Shown piece by piece: positions 1 to 7,569 of a stretch of DNA of 64,000 nucleotides; the first letter of the stretch is position 1; every line of letters starts with the position of its first letter. Made by a program: the position numbers and the translations under genes. Origin of the DNA: Marinirhabdus sp050859505 (GTDB lineage Bacteria > Bacteroidota > Bacteroidia > Flavobacteriales > Flavobacteriaceae); assembly GCF_050859505.1 (NCBI RefSeq), contig NZ_CP193934.1, forward strand, positions 2,356,001 to 2,420,000, in the 5' to 3' direction. Below the pieces are notes generated by a model. That model saw only the letters and a program-made list of their open reading frames with translations, was not told the DNA's origin and did no database searches.

Positions 1-240
1 GACCGACAAAGGATTAACAACAGACACTTCTACACCATTTTTGTAAAGAAATTGTGCGAGCCTGTAATGGTAATAACCCGTTGCTTCCATAACGACCAGT
101 GCCTGCTGTGGTAACGATTTTAAAAAGGTCTTAAAACCCTTTTCATCATTCTTGAACTGGTTGTGGCCACTACTGCTCCCGTGAACATCGAAGACATCTT
201 TACTAATGTCAACTCCAAAAGTTTCATTATATTTATTCAT
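1..240 (-). CDS. IS110-family transposase, N-terminal part (cut by window edge)
   Basis: Translating the minus strand from the ATG at 240 gives about 80 residues, open to the window edge. It begins MNKYNETFGVDISKDVFDVH and later reads VVMEATGYYHYRLAQFL. These are the first two acidic blocks of the DEDD (RuvC-like) catalytic domain of IS110 transposases: Asp near residue 11 and Glu in MEATGYY. IS110 enzymes act as recombinases guided by a structured bridge RNA; the C-terminal serine domain would lie outside the window. Family assignment is confident. Whether the element is intact cannot be told. Confidence 0.88.
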   Translation of the reverse strand, partial: MNKYNETFGVDISKDVFDVHGSSSGHNQFKNDEKGFKTFLKSLPQQALVVMEATGYYHYRLAQFLYKNGVEVSVVNPLSV

Positions 241-430
241 AAGAATTGATTTATGAAAGAACTAGCTACTCTACTCACAGCAACTTAAAAACGAGATCTC
301 AAGTCTCATAGAACTGATCGTGATTTAAGTAGTAAAAGAGAGAGGATTATCAATGTTGTCGAAGTCTAAAGCTTCACCGCATATAGTAACCTTAATTCTC
401 TCTTTTGTTCTTTCTGATTATATAACTAAA
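1..430 (-). mobile_element. End of an IS110 element (outer boundary uncertain)
   Basis: The transposase fragment plus its 5' non-coding flank. IS110 elements often lack terminal inverted repeats, so the outer end cannot be read directly. About 430 is a guess, set just beyond the last paired segments of the upstream region. In the IS110 (IS621-like) group, the non-coding DNA between the element end and the transposase start encodes the bridge RNA. The flank here (241 to about 430) has the right position and length for that. Confidence 0.45.
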
Positions 431-766
431 TCTAGTTATTTTAATAAAAATCAAACTTAAGACGCATATAATACAGCGGTCTAATGGTTAAGTGAATTGG
501 ATTTCCTACAAATAATTGTAAATTAGTCACGCAGATTAATACGTAGTGGCGGCGCCACTGTCAAAAGCTGACCCGCCCGTACTGAAAAGGCACGTTCGGG
601 CAGGTTCGCACGCTGCGCTTCCAACGCTCAGTCGGCACAGCCGCAAAAACCCGCCGTATCATATGTAAACCCGCTTCCAAAACCATTCTAAATTTCTTAA
701 AAAAAACAAAACTGCTAATTTTACCTTTACAATACCTAAAACCAAAAACAAAACGAGTCCCAGAAA
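241..766. other. Intergenic region with IS110 flank and a GC-rich structured segment
   Basis: No convincing gene. 241-430 is AT-rich, with short complementary stretches (AGAGAGAGG near 340 and TTCTCTCTTT near 395; GAAG/CTTC near 360-374). 535-665 is clearly GC-richer than its surroundings and holds a hairpin at about 544-558 (AGTGGC, loop GGC, GCCACT) and a partly complementary pair CCCGCCCG / CGGGCAGG near 571-602. The minus strand of this segment has a 33-codon ORF (561-662), which I do not call as a gene. Confidence 0.5.
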
Positions 767-1222
767 ATGATTAAAAAGCTTCAACATAATGACATAGAAG
801 TAGCAAAAAACATACGAACCGTGTTTCAGGCTTCGTATAAAATCGAGGCCGCATTGTTACAGGCGGTAGATTTCCCTCCCTTGCAAAGACCTCTTGAAGG
901 GTATGTGCAGAGTAGCACAGCGTTTTTTGGCTACCTAAAGGATACCGAACTTGCCGGAGTGGTTGAGATTAGCCATAACACTAACTTTACTCATATTAAC
1001 AGCCTGGTGGTGCATCCAGATTTTTTTAGACAAGGCATTGCACGAAAGCTACTGGAATTTGTTTTCGAAACCTTCGACTCCCATCTCTTTGTGGTGGAAA
1101 CGGGCCTGGAGAATGGCCCCGCTACGGCTTTGTATATCAAATTTGGTTTTAAAGAAGTGAACCAATGGGACACAGACCACGGCATTCGGAAAATAAAGTT
1201 TGAGTGTAGAATGGATCGCTAA
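767..1222 (+). CDS. GNAT family N-acetyltransferase
   Basis: 151 residues, usual length for a single-domain GNAT. The acetyl-CoA binding motif A is at residues 80-98, with a RQGIA turn at 88-92 (the R/QxxGxG/A loop). A typical motif B follows (ATALYIKFGFKE, 119-130). The substrate cannot be told; these enzymes acetylate small amines, antibiotics or protein N-termini. It stands alone between the IS110 flank and a convergent aldo/keto reductase gene, and a hairpin follows directly downstream. The ATG at 767 is the only sensible start. Confidence 0.88.
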   Translation: MIKKLQHNDIEVAKNIRTVFQASYKIEAALLQAVDFPPLQRPLEGYVQSSTAFFGYLKDTELAGVVEISHNTNFTHINSLVVHPDFFRQGIARKLLEFVFETFDSHLFVVETGLENGPATALYIKFGFKEVNQWDTDHGIRKIKFECRMDR

Positions 1223-1225
1223 CTA

Positions 1226-1262
1226 AAGAACCAGACCCCTATAGAATAGGAGACTGGTTCTT
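1226..1262. terminator. Hairpin terminator, probably bidirectional
   Basis: Stem AAGAACCAG (1226-1234) pairs with CTGGTTCTT (1254-1262), starting 3 bases after the GNAT stop. It lies between that gene and the convergent aldo/keto reductase gene. There is no long T-run, so efficiency is uncertain. Confidence 0.55.
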
Positions 1263-1329
1263 AAGAATTGTAGCATAAAAATAATTATAATTTGTAGGTG
1301 TCTCTATTTATAACCTTTCATCTATACCG

Positions 1330-2346
1330 CTATTCATCTGTGCTAAAGAGACTTTTCACTTTGGAAATACCTTCTCGCACGCCTTCCAGTATGGGCGATT
1401 TCTCGTCATAAATATCGGTATATCCTTTACTATGCTCTTCAAAAAACTCGCCTGTAATAAACCTACGGCATTCATCCAGGCGCGCAATCTCTTTTATATC
1501 GGTTTCGTCCAGCTCGATGCGGGCGGCTTTAAAGTTTTCTTCAATATGCTCGGTACTGGTAGATTTTGGAATTACTGCTGTCCCGCGATGACAGTGCCAG
1601 GAAATCAAAATTTGTCCTTCGGAAGCGTTGTGCTTTCGGGCAATTTTTTTGATGGTTTCTAGTTCAAGTAAATTAGGCTCGTCTTTACCTTTCATAGCAT
1701 CAGAACGATCTCCCGAACCTAAAGGCGAATAGGCAGTCATAAAAATACCTTCGCTTTTACAATAGGCCAGCAAGTCGTCTTGCTGTAACAGAGGATGTAA
1801 TTCTACCTGGTTCATTTCGGGCTTTATCTTGGCCTTGCTTACCAGATCTTTCAATTTTATATCACTGAAATTGGATACCCCAATATGCCGTACCATCCCA
1901 GCTTCTTTGGCTTGCTCCATTTTTTTCCAGGTTTCTATGATAGGAACTTCTTCCAGCGAAAGATAATCGCTTGGCTTTTGAGGTGAATTTACCCCATGTT
2001 TAAACGCTACGGGCCAATGGATAAGATAGAGGTCTAAATACTCCAATTGCAATTTATCCAGAGAGTGTTGGAGCGCAGGAAGTACCTGTCCATCCTGGTG
2101 TGCATTGTTCCAAAGTTTGGAAGTAATAAATACATCTTCTCTAAAGATCTTTCCTTCTGCGAACACTTCGGCCAGGGCTTCTCCTATATCTGTTTCGTTA
2201 TCGTAGGCTGCAGCAGTGTCTATATGCCTGTAGCCCGCATATAAGGCATCCTTTACCGCTTGTTTTACTTTGTTTCCTTTGGCTTTCCAGGTTCCAAGAC
2301 CAATGCATTGCATTTTGTCTTTATTGCTAAATTGTAATGTTTTCAT
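1330..2346 (-). CDS. Aldo/keto reductase
   Basis: 338 residues. NADPH-dependent carbonyl reductase of the TIM-barrel AKR superfamily. The catalytic tetrad is visible: Asp43 and Tyr48 in HIDTAAAYDN, Lys77 in TSKLWN, His110 in LYLIHWPV. HIGVSNF and the cofactor-end IPKSTS segment are also present. It resembles the AKR1/alcohol-dehydrogenase type, usually about 315-320 residues, and carries an extra C-terminal tail of about 25 residues. Physiological substrate unknown; likely aldehyde detoxification. Monocistronic by context. The start at 2346 gives the canonical beta-hairpin beginning (MKTLQFSNKD). Confidence 0.9.
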   Translation of the reverse strand: MKTLQFSNKDKMQCIGLGTWKAKGNKVKQAVKDALYAGYRHIDTAAAYDNETDIGEALAEVFAEGKIFREDVFITSKLWNNAHQDGQVLPALQHSLDKLQLEYLDLYLIHWPVAFKHGVNSPQKPSDYLSLEEVPIIETWKKMEQAKEAGMVRHIGVSNFSDIKLKDLVSKAKIKPEMNQVELHPLLQQDDLLAYCKSEGIFMTAYSPLGSGDRSDAMKGKDEPNLLELETIKKIARKHNASEGQILISWHCHRGTAVIPKSTSTEHIEENFKAARIELDETDIKEIARLDECRRFITGEFFEEHSKGYTDIYDEKSPILEGVREGISKVKSLFSTDE

Positions 2347-2699
2347 AGGTATAAAATATTTGTTGAAAAGAAGATGGTATGCCCTAACTAGTCATCTTCG
2401 GCTGAATTGCAAATGGTATGGGGCATTTCATAGCTTAAATTTCCCTAAAATTACTGAACAATTTCAGCTCCTAAAAGAAAAGAAATCTATTTAGCCTTTA
2501 TTTAACGCCTTCGTACAGGGTAGGAGTAACGTACTTTACTCCATTTGGCTGTTGCTTTAAAAACTGGAATTAAAAGAAGCAGTTTTATATACCCTTTCAT
2601 CTTATTCTGAAAACTGAAAACTGCTACTGCGAACTAAACACGAACATCTCTTAAGATAAAATTTGGTTAAAGAAAAACCAGCTGTATGTCAGTAGTGAT
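2347..2699. other. Intergenic region, no gene seen
   Basis: 353 bases between two minus-strand genes. It holds a small hairpin, GGAGTA/TACTCC (2523-2542), and a run of degenerate 7-mers near 2605-2645 (ctgaaaactgaaaactgc). No ORF or RNA gene can be supported. Confidence 0.6.
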
Positions 2700-3596
2700 T
2701 TACTTTCGCGGATGGTATTTCTCCATCACTTCAGTTAAATAGGAGGTTTCTACGTGGGTGTAAATCTCTGTTGTAGTAATACTTTCGTGTCCTAGCATTT
2801 GTTGAATGGCACGTAAATCGGCTCCATTTTCCAGTAAATGCGTTGCAAAAGAATGCCGAAAGGTATGCGGACTTATCGTTTTCCGAATCCCTGCTTTCTC
2901 TGCCAGGTCTTTTACAATAGTAAAAATCATAGCCCTTGTGAGTCCGTTTCCACGTCTGTTAAGAAACAAGGTGTCCATGGCTGCTGGTTTGGGTTGTTGG
3001 TGTACCCGAATCTGGTTTTTATAGCTATTAATAAGGTGTATGGTATGATCGCCAATAGGAACATAGCGTTCTTTAGCACCTTTTCCGGTTACCTTAATAA
3101 ACCCTTCTTCAAAGAATAGATCTGAAATTTTCAAAGTGGTTAATTCTGAAACACGTAACCCACAGGCGTAGAGCGTTTCCAGAATGGCGCGATTACGTTC
3201 GCCCTGGGGTAGGCTTAAGTCTATGGCCCTAATAAGGGTGTCAATTTCTTCAATAGAAAGGGTGTCTGGTAATTTTCTACCCAATTTTGGACTCTCAATA
3301 AGTTCTAAGGGGTTTGTTTTTCGGTATTCTTCAAAAATAAGATAGGCGAAAAATCCGCGAAGACCCGATATAATTCTGCTTTGGGATCTGGGATTCATGG
3401 TTTTACTTAGTTCATAAATAAACTTTTGGACTTCAGCTTCAGTAATAGTAAGTGGAGTGCAGGTGAGTGTATGCTCTTCACACCAATCCATAAGTTTTTG
3501 AATGTCCAATCCATAATTTTGAAGCGTATTTTTAGAAAGCCCCCGTTCAATTTTAAGGTAACTTTTATACTCTGTCAAGGCTCTGTGCCACTTCAT
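2700..3596 (-). CDS. xerD: Site-specific tyrosine recombinase XerD
   Basis: 298 residues, the standard length. Residues 1-85 form the SAM-like N-terminal DNA-binding domain. The catalytic residues are all visible: Arg148 (CGLRVSEL), Lys172 (TGKGAKER), His244 and Arg247 (HTFRHSFA), His270 (LGHESITTTE) and nucleophile Tyr279 (IYTH). In Bacteroidota this protein resolves chromosome dimers at dif with XerC. The end of the protein (LTEVMEKYHPRK) matches XerD better than XerC, but with no second copy in view the C/D assignment is by similarity only. Nearby mobile DNA does not suggest a phage integrase: length and motifs are of the housekeeping type. Confidence 0.9.
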   Translation of the reverse strand: MKWHRALTEYKSYLKIERGLSKNTLQNYGLDIQKLMDWCEEHTLTCTPLTITEAEVQKFIYELSKTMNPRSQSRIISGLRGFFAYLIFEEYRKTNPLELIESPKLGRKLPDTLSIEEIDTLIRAIDLSLPQGERNRAILETLYACGLRVSELTTLKISDLFFEEGFIKVTGKGAKERYVPIGDHTIHLINSYKNQIRVHQQPKPAAMDTLFLNRRGNGLTRAMIFTIVKDLAEKAGIRKTISPHTFRHSFATHLLENGADLRAIQQMLGHESITTTEIYTHVETSYLTEVMEKYHPRK

Positions 3597-3658
3597 ATAG
3601 CGTAATTTTCAATTTTCAATTTAATATAATATTAGGAAATACCCTGTCAAGTTTCTGC

Positions 3659-3666
3659 TATATTTG
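3659..3666 (+). promoter_or_regulatory. -7 box (TATATTTG) of the barrel gene at 3695
   Basis: Exact match to the Bacteroidota -7 consensus TAnnTTTG, 28 bases before the ATG. No clear TTG sits about 20 bases upstream, so the -33 part is weak. Confidence 0.55.
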
Positions 3667-3694
3667 AGCCAAATTAACGTTTAAAATAAAAAAC

Positions 3695-4264
3695 ATGAAA
3701 AAAATAGTAGTAGTATTCATCTTAGCCTTAATCACAACGGGCGCTTCTGCACAGGGAGTAGACTTTGGTATTAAAGCAGGTGTGAACTTTGCAAACATTA
3801 GTGATGCAAAACAGGGAGCAACCAATTTAGATTTCTCTGGAAGAACAGGAGTGGTTGTAGGAGCCTTTGTGGGTGCTAAATTAAACGATAGATTTGGTAT
3901 CCAAGCAGATTTGCTATACTCACAACAAGGAGCCGAGTTTGATGGGGGTGAATTTAACCTGGACTATGTGAACGTGCCTATTGTAGCTAAAGTATATTTC
4001 TTTAAAGGATTACACCTGCAAGCAGGACCGCAGTTTGGTGTGGTTGTTAATGACGAAGCTCAGAGTGTTCTTGGAGAGGTGATTAACGATATTGCAGTAA
4101 AAGATTTTGATTTTTCAGGTGTCGTAGGATTAGGATATGATGTTCCTTTAGGCCTTAGGCTTGAAGCACGGTACAATTTTGGATTGTCCGATATTCAGGA
4201 AGACCAGGGACCCAGTGGAAAAAACAGCGTAGTAACGCTATCTGTTGGTTATAGTTTCCTATAA
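3695..4264 (+). CDS. PorT-family outer-membrane beta-barrel protein
   Basis: 189 residues. Residues 1-20 are a Sec signal peptide ending GASAQ. The rest is alternating amphipathic strands of the outer-membrane beta-barrel (OMP_b-brl/PorT) family, ending on the aromatic-rich strand VGYSFL. It shares blocks with the next gene: FGIKAGVNFA near the N-terminus and LDYVNVPIVAK plus LQAGPQFG in the middle, so the two are tandem paralogues. Role unknown; such small barrels are abundant in Bacteroidota outer membranes. It has its own promoter box and a downstream terminator. Confidence 0.85.
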   Translation: MKKIVVVFILALITTGASAQGVDFGIKAGVNFANISDAKQGATNLDFSGRTGVVVGAFVGAKLNDRFGIQADLLYSQQGAEFDGGEFNLDYVNVPIVAKVYFFKGLHLQAGPQFGVVVNDEAQSVLGEVINDIAVKDFDFSGVVGLGYDVPLGLRLEARYNFGLSDIQEDQGPSGKNSVVTLSVGYSFL

Positions 4265-4292
4265 AAAACACAGAAGTATACACTTTATTTAG

Positions 4293-4337
4293 AAAGCTGT
4301 AACGCTGTTTGTTTAACAAACTGGCTTACAGCTTTTT
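4293..4337 (+). terminator. Rho-independent terminator
   Basis: AAAGCTGTAA pairs with TTACAGCTTT, with an inner GTTTG/CAAAC helix, followed by a T-run. Lies 28 bases after the stop of the first barrel gene. Confidence 0.8.
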
Positions 4338-4437
4338 ACTCTTTATAAAAGCAATTTATTGCTATTCATTAACATTTCATTAAGATTTTATTTAGTAGCT
4401 TTACTTTAACATTAATAACTAATAAAACGTAACAATT

Positions 4438-5061
4438 ATGAAAAAACAAGTAATTTTAATTGCCGTGGCAATTTTTTCTTTTGGTGTTCTTCAAGCTCAA
4501 GACATTCGTTTTGGTGCTAAAGCGGGTGTTAACTTTGCAAAACTTACGGGTGATGCTGTGGAAGATGCCGACGGTAGAACTGGTTTCCATATTGGTGGTC
4601 TGGTCGAATTTCTAATTTCAGAAAAGTTTTCTGTACAGCCAGAATTAATTTATTCTCAACAAGGGTTGCAGTCTAAAGATGAATTTGGTGGTGTAGAAGT
4701 AGAGACTAAATTTAAATTAGATTATATCAACATTCCAATTATGGCCAAGTATTATGTAACCGAAGGGTTGAGTTTGGAAGCTGGGCCACAGTTCGGGATT
4801 AATACAACAGCTGAGTTTGAAACAGAACTATCGGGTGACGATAGTAATGATGAGTTCTTTAGTGGCACTGAAGATGTTAAAGATTCTACATCTGGTCTGG
4901 ACTTAGGTATTGGTGCCGGAGTAGGGTACAGGTTAGATAGCGGGATTTTCTTCCAGGCACGTTATATGTTTGGTGTTTCAGATGTTGGAGACGACGACGA
5001 AGTATTTGGAGATAGCTTAACGAACTCTGTCTTATCATTATCGGCAGGATATTCATTCTAA
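4438..5061 (+). CDS. PorT-family outer-membrane beta-barrel protein
   Basis: 207 residues. Signal peptide 1-21 (ends VLQAQ), then a barrel closely related to the preceding protein (FGAKAGVNFAKL, LDYINIPIMAKYY, LEAGPQFG). An acidic loop around residues 133-155 (DDSNDEFFSGTEDVKDS) is absent from the first paralogue and would be a surface or periplasmic loop. Ends on SLSAGYSF, the aromatic C-terminus of outer-membrane barrels. No specific function can be given. Confidence 0.85.
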   Translation: MKKQVILIAVAIFSFGVLQAQDIRFGAKAGVNFAKLTGDAVEDADGRTGFHIGGLVEFLISEKFSVQPELIYSQQGLQSKDEFGGVEVETKFKLDYINIPIMAKYYVTEGLSLEAGPQFGINTTAEFETELSGDDSNDEFFSGTEDVKDSTSGLDLGIGAGVGYRLDSGIFFQARYMFGVSDVGDDDEVFGDSLTNSVLSLSAGYSF

Positions 5062-5083
5062 GAAACCTTTATAAATAATTAGG

Positions 5084-5113
5084 AAAGCAGAAGTGTACTC
5101 TTCTGCTTTTTTT
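5084..5113 (+). terminator. Rho-independent terminator
   Basis: AAAGCAGAAG, six-base loop, CTTCTGCTTT, then a T-run, 22 bases after the stop of the second barrel gene. A TATATTTG box follows at once, at 5120. Confidence 0.85.
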
Positions 5114-5119
5114 ATGGGT

Positions 5120-5127
5120 TATATTTG
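5120..5127 (+). promoter_or_regulatory. -7 box (TATATTTG) of the barrel gene at 5162
   Basis: Matches TAnnTTTG, 34 bases before the ATG and just downstream of a terminator. This terminator-then-promoter order recurs before the genes at 58423 and 60847. Confidence 0.55.
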
Positions 5128-5161
5128 TACTTTTGCCTTTACAAACTAAATATATTATTAG

Positions 5162-5653
5162 ATGAAAAAAATTATACTTATCGCCACCATTATATTTACT
5201 TCCCTACAAATGCAAGCTCAGGAGTTTGGGCTTGGTATTCACGGAGGATACCTTACCGAAATTGATGCCATTGGAGCAGGAGTAGATTTAAATTACGATT
5301 TTAATGAAAAATGGGGCGTTTCTACGGCTACCGTATTTTCGGCCATAGACGATGGGGGTATTAGAAATAAATGGTTTGCCATCGATCTTAATGCCAGATA
5401 TTACGTAGTAGATAAATTGTATGCATTTGCCGGAGGTGAATACCTTTCATTAACAGTGAAATCTCTTGGACTTGGATCCGGTGTTTTTCTGGATAGTGAA
5501 GAGACTGTAAAAGATTCAGAATTTGGCGTTAACCTTGGAACAGGATATCGCTATAACCTTGTAGACAATATAAATCTTTTTGCCGAAGTTAAATATGTTG
5601 CTCTGGATGCAGGATATGTACACGCCAAAGCAGGAGTTCATTTTTCCTTCTAA
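5162..5653 (+). CDS. Small outer-membrane beta-barrel protein
   Basis: 163 residues. Signal peptide 1-20 (ends MQAQ), then beta-barrel-like sequence with a final AGVHFSF strand. It is shorter and more distant from the two upstream barrels: it keeps the glycine-rich first strand (FGLGIHGGY) but not the GPQFG block. Probably an 8-strand barrel of the outer membrane. Function unknown. Separately transcribed, judging from flanking terminators and its own -7 box. Confidence 0.75.
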   Translation: MKKIILIATIIFTSLQMQAQEFGLGIHGGYLTEIDAIGAGVDLNYDFNEKWGVSTATVFSAIDDGGIRNKWFAIDLNARYYVVDKLYAFAGGEYLSLTVKSLGLGSGVFLDSEETVKDSEFGVNLGTGYRYNLVDNINLFAEVKYVALDAGYVHAKAGVHFSF

Positions 5654-5676
5654 GGGTAGGTTGATCCTATTATAAG

Positions 5677-5703
5677 AATCGGGCCATGTCCCGATTTTTT
5701 TTA
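5677..5703 (+). terminator. Rho-independent terminator
   Basis: AATCGGG pairs with CCCGATT around a short loop, followed by eight T. Lies 23 bases after the stop at 5653. Confidence 0.8.
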
Positions 5704-5805
5704 TCCTTATCTTTAACGTATGAAATGCGCTTTAAAAATTAGAAACCGATCAAAGATGCTTTTTTTGAGCATTCCATCTTCCGCTTTATCAAATATTTTA
5801 TACAG

Positions 5806-6219
5806 ATGAAAATAGCTATCATAAATGGCCCAAACCTTAATCTACTTGGAAAAAGAGAAACCAATATATACGGGGATCAATCTTTTCAGGATTATTTTTC
5901 TGAGCTTCAGTTTAAATTTACTGAACTAGAACTCACCTTTTTTCAATCTAATATTGAAGGTGAATTGATAGACAAACTTCAGGAATTTGGTTTTGACTAC
6001 GATGGTATTATTTTAAATGCTGCCGCGTATACACATACGTCTGTGGGTATTGGAGATGCCGTAAAAGGGATAGAAACACCCGTGGTTGAAGTGCATATTT
6101 CCAATACCTTCAACAGAGAAACGTACAGACACCTGTCCTATGTGTCTCCTGGCGCAAAAGGTATTATTGTAGGCTTCGGACTAAGAAGTTATGAATTGGC
6201 GATACAGAGTTTTTTGTAA
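5806..6219 (+). CDS. aroQ: 3-dehydroquinate dehydratase, type II
   Basis: 137 residues, typical for the dodecameric type II enzyme. Converts 3-dehydroquinate to 3-dehydroshikimate (shikimate pathway, cytosol). Signature NGPNLNLLGKRE at residues 8-19. Key residues are visible: Asn10, Arg17 and catalytic Tyr22 in the flexible lid, Asn71 (ILNAAAYTHTS), His77 and catalytic His97 (VEVHISN). The partner enzyme of the previous step, aroB, is also in the window (37709) but not adjacent. Confidence 0.96.
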   Translation: MKIAIINGPNLNLLGKRETNIYGDQSFQDYFSELQFKFTELELTFFQSNIEGELIDKLQEFGFDYDGIILNAAAYTHTSVGIGDAVKGIETPVVEVHISNTFNRETYRHLSYVSPGAKGIIVGFGLRSYELAIQSFL

Positions 6220-6237
6220 TGTAAGACGAAGCAAACA

Positions 6238-7494
6238 CTACTTTCCAGGAAGCAAATACACATACCCCAAAGAAAATTCGGTGAAGTCGGCCTGCCCGAG
6301 GTTCGCATTAATAGCAGCTCCTGCAAAGATATTGTGGGTAGGACTATGTTCGTTTCCAAAGAGATAATAGCGTAGGCCCAACTTTGTCGCGATTGCTTTT
6401 TTAAGCTTGTATTTCGAGTTGTATTCTCCTAACATCCATTCTTCTGGAATATCCCGAGGGGTGTTGTCCCATCCTTGATTAATTCGCCAATCGATATCGT
6501 ATGCGGGTTTATGAATATTGGCGCCAATCATAAATGTGAGCCCAACATGGTTTAGCAGAAATTCACCTTCAGCAAATAAAGTGAGATTAGAGGCAGACCA
6601 GGTTGGCTGGTCTTTTAAATTGGCAAACTCACGACCTTCTTGAACCAAAGACTCATTCTGAATTATATAATCGTAGTAATGCTCATAATAGTGATAACTG
6701 AAACCCAAACCAACTTTAAAGGTTTTATTAAGTTGTTTACCTGCGGAAAGTGCTACAGTATACACCTCCTTTTTGTCGTTATACACCAATGATAAAATAT
6801 TAGAACCTATCCCAACCCGTGGAGAAATATAATACTGCGCTGTTTTCTGAAAATCTGTGGAAGTCTTCTCGCTGGGATAAGCTGCTTTTTTAGTGCCAAT
6901 GATTGCCGAAATACTTCCCAATATAGAATTATACCCATTATTAGGAAAACGGGTATGCCCGTTCGAATGATGTAAATAGCCACCGCCAATACGCCATTGT
7001 ATCGTTTCAGACTCATACATTTTATAAAGAAAAAATATCCGGCACGTCCAGGTAAGATGGGTAGAAACGGCTTGATTTAATGGGTTGTCCACCGCGTCAA
7101 ACTTTTTATTGAAATAGGAACCACCCAAGCCTACATTCATCGTAAAAGAACGTCGTGAACGTCCCAAAATATTAAATTCAACATTGGGGAGTAGGGTGTA
7201 GGCCTGCCCTAAAAATTCGGAATTCCCATAGTCTACAACGCCCACCGCAATACCGGTTTTCGGAAATCCTAATCTGTAGGCCCATTCCTGTGTATTGGTT
7301 TTCTGAAATTTTCCAAAATTTACAAACATGCCAAGTGTGGTGGATTTTTCTGGGAAATTGGAGTTAGATTCTGCTGTAGTTCCTGCTACAAATTCTGGCG
7401 TGATAAAATTCGTAAAAACAGATTCATTATCAGTTCTTTGGGCACATAAGCCTATAGAAATTAGTAAGAATACGATAGTAGTAGTTGTCTTCAT
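6238..7494 (-). CDS. Acyloxyacyl hydrolase / PagL-like lipid A deacylase
   Basis: About 418 residues from the ATG at 7494, chosen because MKTTTTIVFLLISIGLCAQ is a clean signal peptide; an in-frame ATG at 7557 would add 21 residues before it and is less likely. The motif GGYLHHSNGHTRFPNNGYNS carries the PagL-type His and Ser (HHSNG) and the following Asn-rich block of the acyloxyacyl hydrolase family. The enzyme would remove an acyl chain from lipid A in the outer membrane. PagL proper is about 150-190 residues; this one has a long C-terminal extension, as Bacteroidota relatives do. Divergent from the symporter gene at 7570. Confidence 0.78.
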   Translation of the reverse strand: MKTTTTIVFLLISIGLCAQRTDNESVFTNFITPEFVAGTTAESNSNFPEKSTTLGMFVNFGKFQKTNTQEWAYRLGFPKTGIAVGVVDYGNSEFLGQAYTLLPNVEFNILGRSRRSFTMNVGLGGSYFNKKFDAVDNPLNQAVSTHLTWTCRIFFLYKMYESETIQWRIGGGYLHHSNGHTRFPNNGYNSILGSISAIIGTKKAAYPSEKTSTDFQKTAQYYISPRVGIGSNILSLVYNDKKEVYTVALSAGKQLNKTFKVGLGFSYHYYEHYYDYIIQNESLVQEGREFANLKDQPTWSASNLTLFAEGEFLLNHVGLTFMIGANIHKPAYDIDWRINQGWDNTPRDIPEEWMLGEYNSKYKLKKAIATKLGLRYYLFGNEHSPTHNIFAGAAINANLGQADFTEFSLGYVYLLPGK

Positions 7495-7569
7495 GGAGAG
7501 TGCAAGAAACAATTTCTTCTGAAACTTTAAAAATTTAAAAGTACATTCGTACTTCAAAATACAATTTTA

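Noticed and set aside
561..662. 33-codon minus-strand ORF in the GC-rich segment
   Set aside because: Open by GC-rich composition; no signal or domain. Kept only as a remark in a finding.
2700..3596. Reading the tyrosine recombinase as a phage or ICE integrase because of mobile DNA at 1-430
   Set aside because: Length and motifs are of the housekeeping XerD type, and no att sites or cargo are seen.
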